Below, in pieces: positions 16,675-24,311 of a stretch of 27,493 nucleotides of DNA. Positions within the stretch are counted from its first letter, which is position 1. Each line of letters opens with the position of its first letter. The stretch is from Aedoeadaptatus coxii (GTDB taxonomy: Bacteria > Bacillota > Clostridia > Tissierellales > Peptoniphilaceae), in assembly GCF_903819215.1 (NCBI RefSeq), contig NZ_CAIJCT010000024.1, one strand, 5' to 3'. Below the pieces are notes generated by a model. It did not search any database. It had not been told where the DNA came from and saw nothing but the letters and a program-made list of their open reading frames with translations. Both the position numbers and the translations under genes were made by a program.

Positions 16675-16939
16675 ATATCCTCCTATTTTTTTCTTGGCTG
16701 GCTTCAAACTCAGCTCTAATTTTTTTGTTTCTATTATTTTGATAGATAACAGAAACAATGGTTACTACTAATAGAATAATTTGTGGAATGGGATTTTCAT
16801 GCCTATATATCCTCCTATTCTTTTTCTTGGCTGGCTTCAAGCTCAGCTCTAACTTTTTTGTTTCTATTATTTTGATAAATAACAGAAGCAATGGTTACTA
16901 CTAATAGAATAATTTGTGGAATGAGATTTTCATACCTAT
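16675..16939 (-). repeat. 132-bp tandem duplication of the FTR1 end plus ribosome site
   Basis: Bases 16675-16806 repeat 16807-16939 with only about ten differences and one single-base gap. Each copy starts with ATATCCTCCTATT on the plus strand (ribosome site on the minus strand) and runs through the codons for the last 38 or so residues of FTR1. The copy next to FTR1 is the real gene end (stop at 16815-16817). The copy next to P19 repeats the tail with substitutions (IPQIILLVVTI.SVIYQNNRN in both) and supplies the P19 ribosome site. The second tail is not preceded by a usable in-frame start, so it is probably untranslated. Confidence 0.93.
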
Positions 16940-18152
16940 CGTATATTCCTATAACTTCAGCAGACCATCCATTCATCCAAGGAACTATCGTTCTGCCAAT
17001 TACATCTGCTTCTTGTAATTCTCCTATGCCCTTTCCTAAGAAAGACAAGCAAAGTATAAACATTAGCCAAGAAGTAAATGTAAAGAATGGTTTTAATGGT
17101 AGCCTTACAGAAACTTTAGCAATTAAATAATATACAATTGCAAGTATTATGGCGGCAACTAAAAGTCCAATCCACATATGCATTGGATTATCAGAAATGC
17201 CTGTTCTCATACCTTGGAAAAACAAAATAAGTTCTGCACCCTCTCTTGCTACTGCTAAGAATGAAGTGAAAGATAAGGCAAAATAATTACCCTTGGAAAC
17301 AGATTGTTCAACCTTGTTTTTAATGTATCTATTCCAAACTTCAACTTCAGATTTAGAAAGCATCCAATTGGATACATAAAATAGTACGATAACGGCAAGA
17401 AACATCGCAATTCCTTCGAATATTTCTTGTCCCATTCCAGACTCAACTTCTCCCACTGTATTGGCGATGATATTAAATCCTCCAGCTAGGACTGCTGAAA
17501 AAACAATGCCTAGCAAGGCTCCAATATATACACCTTTTAAGTAAATTCTATTATTAGTCTTTGATAAATATGCAGCAATGGCAGCTACAACTAAAATGGC
17601 TTCAAGTCCTTCACGAAGTGTAAGTCCAAGAACTGCAAAAAATGTACCAAATCTTTTTAGCAGCTCTCCAAACAATTGACCTGTTGAAAGGCTATTTGCA
17701 TCTTCTTGACTTTGACCACTGGACTTAGAATCTCCAGAGGTTCCATCAAGAGTATGGGCATCTTCATGAAGATAAGTTATAAGTGCATCAATTTCATCTT
17801 TAACTTCTTTTGGGTCTGCATCTTCTTTGATAGAATTTTTTGCTCTGTAAAATTGATGCTCAACCATTGAACCTCTTTCGCCTGAAATTGCAGTCATAGT
17901 TGTTTTTTCAAATCCAATTTTTTCATAGAATTTAAAGTAAGCTACATTAACTGCATCTGTGGCTGCTTTTTTAGCATCCTTATCTCCAGGCTTGTAAACT
18001 TCCACAGCTTTTTGTAAATGCTCTGACATAGCATCAGCGACTTCAACCCAGTTACCGTAATTTGTTTCTGCTGCAAAAACAGGCGTTAAAGTTAGGCTAA
18101 TCATGATTACCATCATTGCAAAAATGCTAGTCATTTTCTTTAATAAATTCAT
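16815..18152 (-). CDS. FTR1 family ferric/ferrous iron permease
   Basis: Membrane permease that imports iron delivered by P19. A signal peptide (about 1-28, ending VFAAET) precedes an extracytoplasmic helical domain (about 29-160) and then seven or so membrane segments. Two REXXE iron motifs are present: REGLE at 180-184 and REGAE at 303-307, both essential in the FTR1/EfeU family. The 445 residues match the longer P19-associated FTR1 class. Its start overlaps the upstream ATPase stop by four bases (ATGA) and has a GGGGGGAG site. The C-terminal tail QNNRNKKVRAELEASQEKE is repeated downstream by a tandem duplication. Cj1658 is the Campylobacter counterpart. Confidence 0.93.
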   Translation of the reverse strand: MNLLKKMTSIFAMMVIMISLTLTPVFAAETNYGNWVEVADAMSEHLQKAVEVYKPGDKDAKKAATDAVNVAYFKFYEKIGFEKTTMTAISGERGSMVEHQFYRAKNSIKEDADPKEVKDEIDALITYLHEDAHTLDGTSGDSKSSGQSQEDANSLSTGQLFGELLKRFGTFFAVLGLTLREGLEAILVVAAIAAYLSKTNNRIYLKGVYIGALLGIVFSAVLAGGFNIIANTVGEVESGMGQEIFEGIAMFLAVIVLFYVSNWMLSKSEVEVWNRYIKNKVEQSVSKGNYFALSFTSFLAVAREGAELILFFQGMRTGISDNPMHMWIGLLVAAIILAIVYYLIAKVSVRLPLKPFFTFTSWLMFILCLSFLGKGIGELQEADVIGRTIVPWMNGWSAEVIGIYDRYENLIPQIILLVVTIASVIYQNNRNKKVRAELEASQEKE

Positions 18153-18832
18153 CTCTCTCCCCCCTTCTTTATTAAACTTCCATCTTCCATTTGGTAAAGT
18201 GTATTGCCGTATTTTAAAATATCAAGCTCATGAGTAACTATAATAAGCGCAGTACCTTTAGAATTTATTTTTTTTAATAAATCCATTATCTCCATAGTAG
18301 TATTTTTATCCAAATCACTTGTAGGCTCATCTAAAATCAAAAGCTCCGGCGAATTAATCATAGATCTGGCTATCAGCACTCTTTTTAGCTCTCCTCCAGA
18401 TAAATTTTTAGCAAAATCATCCTTCAGATGCAAAATTCCCATCAAATCAAGGAGCATAGCTGCTTTTTCATAAGCAGATTCATCTCTTTTAAATAGATAA
18501 TAAGGAAGAGACACATTCTCTAAAACATTTAAGTTTGGAAGTGTCCCTAGACTTTGTGGCACAAAACCTATGATTTCATTCCTATATTTGCTAATTTCTC
18601 TATCAGAAAAATCACTTATATTTTTGCCCTTAGCAAAGATTTTACCTTCAGTCGGTTTTAATAAACCAGACAAAAGATTTAAAAAAGTTGACTTTCCAGA
18701 ACCACTTCTGCCAATTATATTGACAAAATCTCCCTCCTTCAGGGTAAAGTTTACATTTTTAACAGCAAAAAGTGTATTAGAACCTCTTTTGAAACTCTTG
18801 CTTAAATTTTCAGTTTCAATTATTGATTCCAT
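18149..18832 (-). CDS. ABC transporter ATPase (LolD/MacB type), second ATPase of the iron operon
   Basis: ATPase of 227 residues with Walker A GRSGSGKST, signature LSGGELKRVLIARSM, Walker B LLILDEPTSDLD and switch His in VTHELD. ATG at 18830-18832 is preferred: it overlaps the DUF4418 stop as TAATG and gives the normal N-terminus MESIIETENLSKSF; a longer reading adds only upstream coding sequence. It is not the closest relative of the ATPase at 11527-12246 by eye (different signature and no charged tail). Two ATPases with three FtsX-type permeases suggests two separate ABC units in one operon. The Campylobacter P19 locus has only one ATPase. Confidence 0.88.
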   Translation of the reverse strand: MESIIETENLSKSFKRGSNTLFAVKNVNFTLKEGDFVNIIGRSGSGKSTFLNLLSGLLKPTEGKIFAKGKNISDFSDREISKYRNEIIGFVPQSLGTLPNLNVLENVSLPYYLFKRDESAYEKAAMLLDLMGILHLKDDFAKNLSGGELKRVLIARSMINSPELLILDEPTSDLDKNTTMEIMDLLKKINSKGTALIIVTHELDILKYGNTLYQMEDGSLIKKGGER

Positions 18833-19227
18833 TATGAATGTCTTTCTTTCATACAATAATAAATATTAACTAAAACCAATATGCCTGACAACAATATGCA
18901 AAATGGAATGGTTTTTGCTCTGCAACCCATATCGGCTTTCATGCATCCACCAATAAGCACATGAGCGTTTAGTATCTCTAAAACACCAATTGCTATATTT
19001 GAAATAGCTAATCCTAAAGATATTTTTGAATCTTTAACTACAATAAAAATAATTGCTAACACTAAAATGACTGCACCAATACCCATAGTCATATTCCCCA
19101 TCCAATGGCATTTCATAAACATTCCATTTTCCATAGGAGGACAAACAGGTGTTATAAATTTTGGTGCAAGCACTAGCAAAATACCTATAATAGCGGAAAT
19201 ATATCCTAAAATCTTCTTTCTACTCAT
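18832..19227 (-). CDS. DUF4418 small membrane protein
   Basis: A 131-residue protein with four membrane segments, recognisable as DUF4418. It carries conserved Cys and Met residues facing outward: PVCPPMENGMFMKCHWMGNM in the first loop and GGCMKADMGCRAKTIPFC in the second. Such Cys/Met-rich loops suggest metal or heme contact, but no function is established to my knowledge. ATG at 19225-19227 follows an AAAGGGTGA ribosome site; a GTG three codons earlier is possible. It is the first intact gene of the iron operon and is coupled to the ATPase by a one-base overlap. DUF4418 genes occurring next to ABC/FtsX genes is consistent with a shared role. Confidence 0.8.
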   Translation of the reverse strand: MSRKKILGYISAIIGILLVLAPKFITPVCPPMENGMFMKCHWMGNMTMGIGAVILVLAIIFIVVKDSKISLGLAISNIAIGVLEILNAHVLIGGCMKADMGCRAKTIPFCILLSGILVLVNIYYCMKERHS

Positions 19228-19317
19228 TTTAATCACCCTTTCTACTTATCTTTATTAATAACATTGTAATATGAAAACGTGTTTATTTTTTTATACTTAC
19301 CAGTCTTTTTTCAACAG

Positions 19318-19518
19318 TTACCCCTGGCCAGTACAAGCCAAGAAAATGTCTTCTTTTGATTTGAAATAATAATAAAACATTCCTGGCGCTCCATTAACTT
19401 CTGCAAGAATATCTCGCACAGAAACTTTCTCATACCCATACTTTTCAAAAAGTCTGGATGCTATGTTTATAAGTTCCTGTTTTCTTTCTTCTGGATCTTT
19501 TACATTTCTCTTTGCCAA
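19318..19518 (-). pseudogene. TetR-family regulator, DNA-binding domain only
   Basis: The 66 residues contain the complete TetR N-terminal helix-turn-helix: RKQELINIASRLFEKYGYEK, then VSVRDILAEVNGAPGMFYYYF and KSKEDIF. The frame stops after ACTGQG, where a full TetR would continue for about 120 residues of ligand-binding and dimerisation domain. The start is TTG (19516-19518) with GGTGATG before it. The stop is about 90 bases before the DUF4418 start, and no rest of the gene follows, so the 3' part was deleted. Without a dimer interface it probably cannot repress normally, so control may now rest on the Fur-like box upstream. Confidence 0.78.
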
Positions 19519-19551
19519 AACATCACCACTTATTGACCTACACTCTTTCTT

Positions 19552-19587
19552 TAATAAAGATTATCATTTTCTTAATACTTTTGTCAA
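19552..19587 (-). promoter_or_regulatory. Promoter with Fur-like box for the iron operon
   Basis: On the minus strand TTGACA (19582-19587), a 16-base spacer and GATAAT (19560-19565) form a promoter. Overlapping the -10 is TGATAATCTTTATTA (19552-19566), which agrees with the 7-1-7 Fur consensus TGATAATNATTATCA at 12 of 14 defined positions. It precedes the TetR fragment and then the iron uptake genes, where iron-responsive repression would be expected. Confidence 0.6.
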
Positions 19588-19594
19588 TAGTGCC

Positions 19595-19623
19595 CTGAAA
19601 TTATATTCTGAGTATGGTATAAT
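19595..19623 (+). promoter_or_regulatory. Promoter of the mobC leader, divergent from the iron operon
   Basis: CTGAAA (19595-19600), 17 bases, then TATAAT (19618-19623) on the plus strand. It lies back to back with the iron-operon promoter. Confidence 0.55.
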
Positions 19624-19633
19624 TTTATATACT

Positions 19634-19792
19634 ATGAATAAAACGCTTAACGCTTATAACTTTAATAGCAAGCACAGTAAGTGTACGGACACTTACGAAA
19701 AAATTAATGGAGCAGACCTTTACGGAATGCTCCATTTTTTTAATTTTTACCTTGTTATGGAAAACCCTAAGACCCTGAAATATATTTTATAA
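19634..19792 (+). promoter_or_regulatory. Leader with two hairpins and a possible 52-codon leader frame
   Basis: Between promoter and mobC the transcript can form GTAAGTGT-ACGG-ACACTTAC, an 8-pair hairpin (19678-19697). Next comes a terminator, ATGGAGCA pairing with TGCTCCAT and a T7 run (about 19707-19740). An ATG frame from 19634 runs through both hairpins and stops at 19790-19792, inside the ribosome site of mobC. This layout resembles a transcription attenuator. The predicted peptide has no recognisable relatives. Confidence 0.5.
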
Positions 19793-19803
19793 AGGAGAAT
19801 AAA

Positions 19804-20145
19804 ATGGCGAATAGATTTAGAAATGAAAGAATAGAAATAAAACTAACTAAGTAAGAAAAAGAAGTTTTTGAAAAGAAAATGAAACTTGCAAACTGCAAAA
19901 CTATGTCCCACTTTCTTAGGAAATGCGTATTAGAAAAAGAAATTTATGTAGTAGATTTAGAACCATTTAGAAGCCTACAATGGCTACTTTCAAATGCAAC
20001 AAACAATATAAACCAGATTACAAAAGCTACTAATACAACTGGTGTTATTTACAAAAATGAAATCAAATCAATGAATAAGCAGATAGAAAAATTATCAAAA
20101 GAAATATGGCAGATCCATTCCCTACTTCTTAATAAATCAAAATAA
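19804..20145 (+). pseudogene. mobC: MobC-like mobilisation protein with an in-frame stop
   Basis: From ATG 19804, with AAGGAG before it, the frame reads MANRFRNERIEIKLTK, then TAA at 19852-19854. It continues without shift as EKEVFEKKMKLANCKTMSHFLRKCVLEKEI and about 75 more residues to 20145. The RNERIEIKLT start and SHFLRKC segment are typical of MobC/ribbon-helix-helix relaxosome proteins that help a relaxase at oriT. The single stop replaces what is normally a sense codon before E. A restart at the internal ATG (19879) would lose the DNA-binding strand. No relaxase gene follows; about 240 bases of AT-rich DNA without genes separate it from an IS200 element. Confidence 0.72.
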
Positions 20146-20390
20146 ATCTTGCAATATAAAATCAATATTTAAGTGTTATGGATCTTCAAATCATACAAAA
20201 TCTAATGCCTATATAAGTCATTAAATATCAGATGAGTAATATTACATTTTAAATAAAAACCATGTACATCAAATAGCATTTTTAATGAAAATGATTATTT
20301 TTTTATTTGTCTAATCAATCTACCAGATTTATAAAATTACATTCAAAACTCGTGAATTAAAAGGATATTTTTAGCAAATTTTTTTAATCA

Positions 20391-21094
20391 AAACTACCAG
20401 CTTAGCTGGTAGTTTGCACAGCGCCTATAAGGCGCGAATACCGGCACGCCCCTATTGGGGCTCCGAGTATTCTATCACATGCACCACTATCCCAACTACT
20501 GCTTAAGCAGTTTTTTTATTTGTTTTTCTTTACTGACTCTCCCGTAAACGGGTCATGGTATTCCTTTATACTTATTTGGTCAGCGTAATAATCTTCTTTT
20601 AATTGATTTTGTATATATTCTTTTATTTTCTTTTCATTTCTGCCTACTGTATCTACATAGTATCCTCTACACCAAAAGTGTCTATTTCCGTATTTATATT
20701 TTAAGTTGGCATGTCTATCGAATATTATCAGCGAACTTTTTTCTTTTAAATATCCCATTATTTGTGATATTGAATATTTTGGTGGTATTTCTACCAACAT
20801 ATGGACATGATCTGGACATAGCTCTGCTTCTATTATGTTTACGCCTTTTCTTGAACATAATTCTCGAAGTATGCTTCCTATATCTTTCCTTAGTTGTCTA
20901 TATATTACTTGTCTTCTATATTTTGGCGCAAAAATTATATGATATTTGCATCTCCAGCTTGTATGTGATAAAGTATTTTTATCCAAAATTACCTCCTTGT
21001 TTAATTGTGCATGTGACTATCACAATTATACTTTAAGGGAGTTTTCTCGGTGCTTGAAGCTAAAGCTAATTTCCTCCACCTGCATAGCAGGTGG
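20391..21094 (-). mobile_element. IS200/IS605-family element (IS200-type, TnpA only)
   Basis: About 704 bp bounded by hairpins, the right size for IS200-type elements, which have no inverted terminal repeats. At the tnpA 3' side lies AAACTACCAGC-TTA-GCTGGTAGTTT (20391-20415). Inside it are GCGCC/GGCGC (20421-20435) and GCCCC/GGGGC (20448-20461) nested within GAATAC...GTATTC. At the 5' side lies CCACCTGC-ATA-GCAGGTGG (21076-21094). Such subterminal hairpins are recognised by TnpA as single strands. No tnpB accompanies it. The exact cleavage sites cannot be fixed without a related empty site. Confidence 0.8.
20516..20986 (-). CDS. tnpA: IS200-type Y1 transposase
   Basis: A 156-residue HUH/Y1 transposase that moves the element as single-stranded DNA. 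The HUH motif is H60-V61-H62 in LCPDHVHMLVEIPPK, and the catalytic tyrosine is Y124 in TVGRNEKKIKEYIQNQ. WRCKYHIIFAPKYRR and HFWCRGYYVDTVG are family hallmarks. The start is TTG with AAGGAGG before it. A hairpin AATTGTG...CACAATT (21003-21027) sits in the leader just upstream of the ribosome site; IS200 elements use such structure to limit transposase expression. The gene appears intact. Confidence 0.92.
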   Translation of the reverse strand: MDKNTLSHTSWRCKYHIIFAPKYRRQVIYRQLRKDIGSILRELCSRKGVNIIEAELCPDHVHMLVEIPPKYSISQIMGYLKEKSSLIIFDRHANLKYKYGNRHFWCRGYYVDTVGRNEKKIKEYIQNQLKEDYYADQISIKEYHDPFTGESVKKNK

Positions 21095-21143
21095 TTTTTT
21101 GTTTTGCTCTCTTTCGTTCGCTCAACTCACTTAAGTGTACAAT

Positions 21144-21172
21144 AAAAAAAAGAGCAGCTTTTTAAGCCACTC
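21144..21172 (-). terminator. Terminator behind an unidentified remnant
   Basis: GAGCAGCTT (21152-21160) pairs with AAGCCACTC (21164-21172) with two G-U pairs, followed on the minus strand by eight U residues. Confidence 0.7.
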
Positions 21173-21199
21173 TTGTAGAAAGTACAAAATGAGTTTATC

Positions 21200-21360
21200 T
21201 TATTTTTTGTGTTTCCTCATACCAGTCTCAAAACTACTCTTACATCCATGCAGTTTTTTTGAGTCTTTTTTACATATCCTTCTTCATCTTTTTCAAAGAC
21301 AAAATGCTTATAAAACCGCTTAAAATGCAGGATTTCTAAATTTATAACTTTTGTATCACC
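21200..21360 (-). pseudogene. Unidentified gene remnant
   Basis: A minus-strand frame reads GDTKVINLEILHFKRFYKHF, then VFEKDEEGYVKKTQK. A shift at an A-run lets it continue as KLHGCKSSFETGMRKHKK and stop at 21200-21202, shortly before a terminator. It has no start codon with a ribosome site, and an in-frame stop lies upstream. The regular amino-acid composition and the terminator suggest a true gene end. I do not recognise the family. Confidence 0.35.
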
Positions 21361-21390
21361 GCTATAGTCTCAACCCCTATGGTTATGGGG

Positions 21391-21453
21391 AACATATCCA
21401 CGCTCGTAGATGGAAACATATCAAAGATTGGCTCTCGTTTGTAGGAACATATC
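21391..21453. repeat. Three copies of AACATATC
   Basis: AACATATC occurs at 21391-21398, 21415-21422 and 21446-21453, each preceded by GG or GGA. Spacing is 24 and 31 bases. The pieces between do not repeat, and the copies are too short and unevenly spaced for a CRISPR array. They lie just downstream of the CopZ-like gene (stop at 21462). Confidence 0.5.
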
Positions 21454-21461
21454 GACTGTAA

Positions 21462-21941
<480 letters not shown>

Positions 21942-22020
21942 TTACATAACCTCCATATCTTTAAAACCATTTAATTCAAGGTAAATCCCAACCAATTTTC
22001 ATTTATAGTTTTTAAATTAA

Positions 22021-22070
22021 AAAATACCCCTTGATTGTATCGTCAATTATCGGTATCATTCAAGGGGTGA
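22021..22070 (-). terminator. Terminator after the P-type ATPase gene
   Basis: ACCCCTTGA (22026-22034) pairs perfectly with TCAAGGGGT (22060-22068); on the minus strand ATTTTTTAATTT follows. It closes the arsR-HMA-ATPase unit. Confidence 0.8.
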
Positions 22071-22084
22071 ATAGGAAAAATAGT

Positions 22085-23929
22085 TTATATATTCTTTACA
22101 TTCAAAGCTCTAAAAGCATTTAATACTGCGATGATAGTTACACCTACATCTGCAAATATAGCTGCCCACATAGTAGTTATTCCAAAAGCACTCAAAATAA
22201 GAACAATTATTTTTATTCCAATTGCAAATACTATGTTTTGATGTGCAATTTTTAGTGTCTTTTTAGAAATCTTCATTGCAGTAGCAATTTTCGATGGCTC
22301 ATCAGTCATAATTACAACATCAGCAGCTTCAATGGCCGCATCAGAACCTAAACCACCCATTGCTATTCCAATGTCTGCACGAGCTAATACAGGTGCATCA
22401 TTGATTCCGTCACCAACAAAGGCAAGTTTACCTTTTTTAGATTTTTTCGAAAATAATTCTTCTAGTTTTTCAACTTTGTCTGCTGGCAACAGTTCTGCAT
22501 AAACCTTATCAAGACCAAGCTCTTTAGCAACTTTTGAACCAATACTTTTATTATCACCTGTCAACATAACTGTTTGTTTAATATTAGCTGCCTTAAGTTC
22601 CTTGATTGCTTGTGCTGAATCTTCCTTTACCTCATCGGCAATTACAATGTAACCTATATATTTGTTATTAACAGCAACATGTACAATAGTACCGATCAGC
22701 TCTCCCTTGAAATAAGGGATATCCATCATTTTCATAAGTTTGATATTTCCTGCCATAACCTTTTTGCCATCTACTGTTGCAATAACACCATGACCTGATA
22801 TCTCTTCTACATCTGAAATACGTCCATTGTCTATTTCTTTGCTATATGCACGTTTCAGTGAAAGTGAAATCGGATGATTGGAATAGCTTTCCGCATGCGC
22901 AGTTAATTCTAGTAGCTCTTCTTTGGAAACTCCTTCTGGATGAATTTCCTGTACATTAAATACACCTTTCGTTAGTGTTCCAGTTTTATCAAAAACAATA
23001 ATTTCAGTTTCTGCTAATGCCTCTAAATAATTACTACCCTTGACTAAAACACCTTTTTTTGAGGCTCCACCTATTCCACCGAAGAAACTCAAAGGAATTG
23101 AAATAACTAAAGCACACGGACAGGATACCACAAGGAATGCTAGTGCTCTATATATCCAATCACTAAAAGTCGCCCCGTCTATAACAAGAGGTGGTATAAT
23201 AGCTAGAAAAACTGCAATTATAACCACAACCGGTGTATAATATCTCGCAAACTTCGTAATAAATTGTTCTGAATTGGATTTTTTACTACTTGCATTTTCA
23301 ACTAAATCAAGAATTTTACTTACAGTAGATTCTCCAAATTCCTTGGTAACCTCTGCTGTAATAACCCCATTAATGTTGATGCACCCACTTAGGATATCAC
23401 TTCCAACTTCTACTTCACGAGGAACAGATTCGCCTGTTAGTGCCGATGTATCAATCATTGAACTTCCCTCAATTACCTTGCCATCAAGAGGAATTTTTTC
23501 TCCTGCTTTAATTACAATAATATCTCCAATTTGTACTTCATCTGGGTCAACTTTGACAAGTTCATCACCTTTTTTAACATTTGCATAATCTGGTCGAATA
23601 TCCATAAGGCTTGCAATTGACTTTCTCGACTTGCCAACTGCATAGCTTTGAAACAGTTCTCCAACTTGATAAAACAGCATAACTGCAACACCTTCAGGAT
23701 ACTCACCAATAAAAAATGCACCAATTGTTGCAATACTCATTAAAAAACTTTCATCGAAAACTTGACCTTTAAAAATATTTTTTACAGCTCTTTTTACAAC
23801 ATCTCCACCTACAATAATGTAACTTATTATAAAGAGAGCAATCTGTAACCATTCGTTATTTAAACTAAGCAATACTGCTGTAGCTAACACGGCTGCACCA
23901 ATAATTATTCGCCATAGTCGTTTTGTCAT
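22085..23929 (-). CDS. P1B-type heavy-metal ATPase (Zn/Cd/Pb exporter)
   Basis: Exports divalent soft metals using ATP. Diagnostic parts are the CPC motif at 270-272 (SCPCALVISIP), the phosphorylated D314 in DKTGT, TGES in the actuator domain, HP in SNHPISLSL, and GDGINDAPVLARADIGIAMG near the hinge. The CPCALVISIP form and the Asp in the last membrane segment (ADVGVTIIAVLNAFRAL) fit the Zn/Cd/Pb subgroup (ZntA/CadA). The 614 residues lack the usual N-terminal HMA domain and start at the membrane helices; the HMA domain is a separate gene 15 bases upstream. AAAGGAGG precedes the ATG. With the CadC-type regulator it forms a metal-inducible efflux operon. Confidence 0.93.
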   Translation of the reverse strand: MTKRLWRIIIGAAVLATAVLLSLNNEWLQIALFIISYIIVGGDVVKRAVKNIFKGQVFDESFLMSIATIGAFFIGEYPEGVAVMLFYQVGELFQSYAVGKSRKSIASLMDIRPDYANVKKGDELVKVDPDEVQIGDIIVIKAGEKIPLDGKVIEGSSMIDTSALTGESVPREVEVGSDILSGCININGVITAEVTKEFGESTVSKILDLVENASSKKSNSEQFITKFARYYTPVVVIIAVFLAIIPPLVIDGATFSDWIYRALAFLVVSCPCALVISIPLSFFGGIGGASKKGVLVKGSNYLEALAETEIIVFDKTGTLTKGVFNVQEIHPEGVSKEELLELTAHAESYSNHPISLSLKRAYSKEIDNGRISDVEEISGHGVIATVDGKKVMAGNIKLMKMMDIPYFKGELIGTIVHVAVNNKYIGYIVIADEVKEDSAQAIKELKAANIKQTVMLTGDNKSIGSKVAKELGLDKVYAELLPADKVEKLEELFSKKSKKGKLAFVGDGINDAPVLARADIGIAMGGLGSDAAIEAADVVIMTDEPSKIATAMKISKKTLKIAHQNIVFAIGIKIIVLILSAFGITTMWAAIFADVGVTIIAVLNAFRALNVKNI

Positions 23930-23944
23930 ACTAAATAGCCTCCT

Positions 23945-24166
23945 TTAAGCCTTTTTCATAGTTGTATCGGGTTCGATTTTTTTAACTATTTTTTCGGCCT
24001 CTGCTATTATTGTTGGCATTTTTTCATCCTCACCATCAATAACGAGTTTTGTGGTCATAAAGTTAACAGTAGCTTCTTTCACTCCATCAAGCTCATTAAT
24101 AGCCTTTTCCATTTTTGCCGCGCAATTTGCACAATCTAAACCTTCAAGTATAAATTTCTTTTTCAT
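23945..24166 (-). CDS. Stand-alone HMA-domain metallochaperone
   Basis: A 73-residue cytosolic protein with one heavy-metal-associated domain. GLDCANCAAKME gives the metal-binding C12 and C15, and the rest follows the ferredoxin-like HMA pattern (VKEATVNFMTTKLVIDG). D11 directly before the first Cys is typical of Zn/Cd-type HMA domains (DCxxC), unlike Cu chaperones, which usually have MTCxxC. Placed directly before an ATPase lacking its HMA domain, it looks like that domain split into a separate polypeptide. AGGAGG precedes the ATG. Confidence 0.9.
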   Translation of the reverse strand: MKKKFILEGLDCANCAAKMEKAINELDGVKEATVNFMTTKLVIDGEDEKMPTIIAEAEKIVKKIEPDTTMKKA

Positions 24167-24203
24167 TATTAAATCCTCCTAAATATTATTTGTAATTTTA
24201 TTT

Positions 24204-24225
24204 TGAATACTACAAGTCTTTTTCA
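24204..24225 (-). promoter_or_regulatory. Candidate second CadC-type operator between arsR and HMA
   Basis: TGAATACTACAAGTCTTTTTCA has the same 22-base length as the operator upstream of arsR, shares its first eight bases (TGAATACT) and ends in TCA. It is a weaker palindrome, in the 145-base gap before the HMA gene. Confidence 0.35.
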
Positions 24226-24311
24226 AATTTTCTTGAAGCATTGCTCATTTGAAATGAAGACTTAAATATATTCCCAAATATCTTCAAAAAATATTCTATT
24301 CTACCGCATTA

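Noticed and set aside
16700..16806. Second small protein made from the duplicated FTR1 tail
   Set aside because: The frame that repeats the FTR1 tail has no start after the ribosome site; the ATG there opens a different frame of about ten codons.
20146..20390. oriT or relaxase start after mobC
   Set aside because: No relaxase frame follows and I could not find an inverted repeat with a nic-like motif; the stretch is AT-rich and featureless by eye.
20391..21094. IS605 with a TnpB/omega-RNA guide system
   Set aside because: Only TnpA is present; the flanks hold no TnpB motif (no zinc finger or RuvC-like sequence), so no guide RNA can be argued.
21360..21460. Possible CRISPR remnant
   Set aside because: The repeated word is only about 8 bases, spacing differs (24 and 31), and no cas gene is in the window.
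22021..22070. Metal-sensing riboswitch before the CopZ-like gene
   Set aside because: The hairpin is a simple stem with U-run; no alternative pairing or known aptamer pattern is visible.
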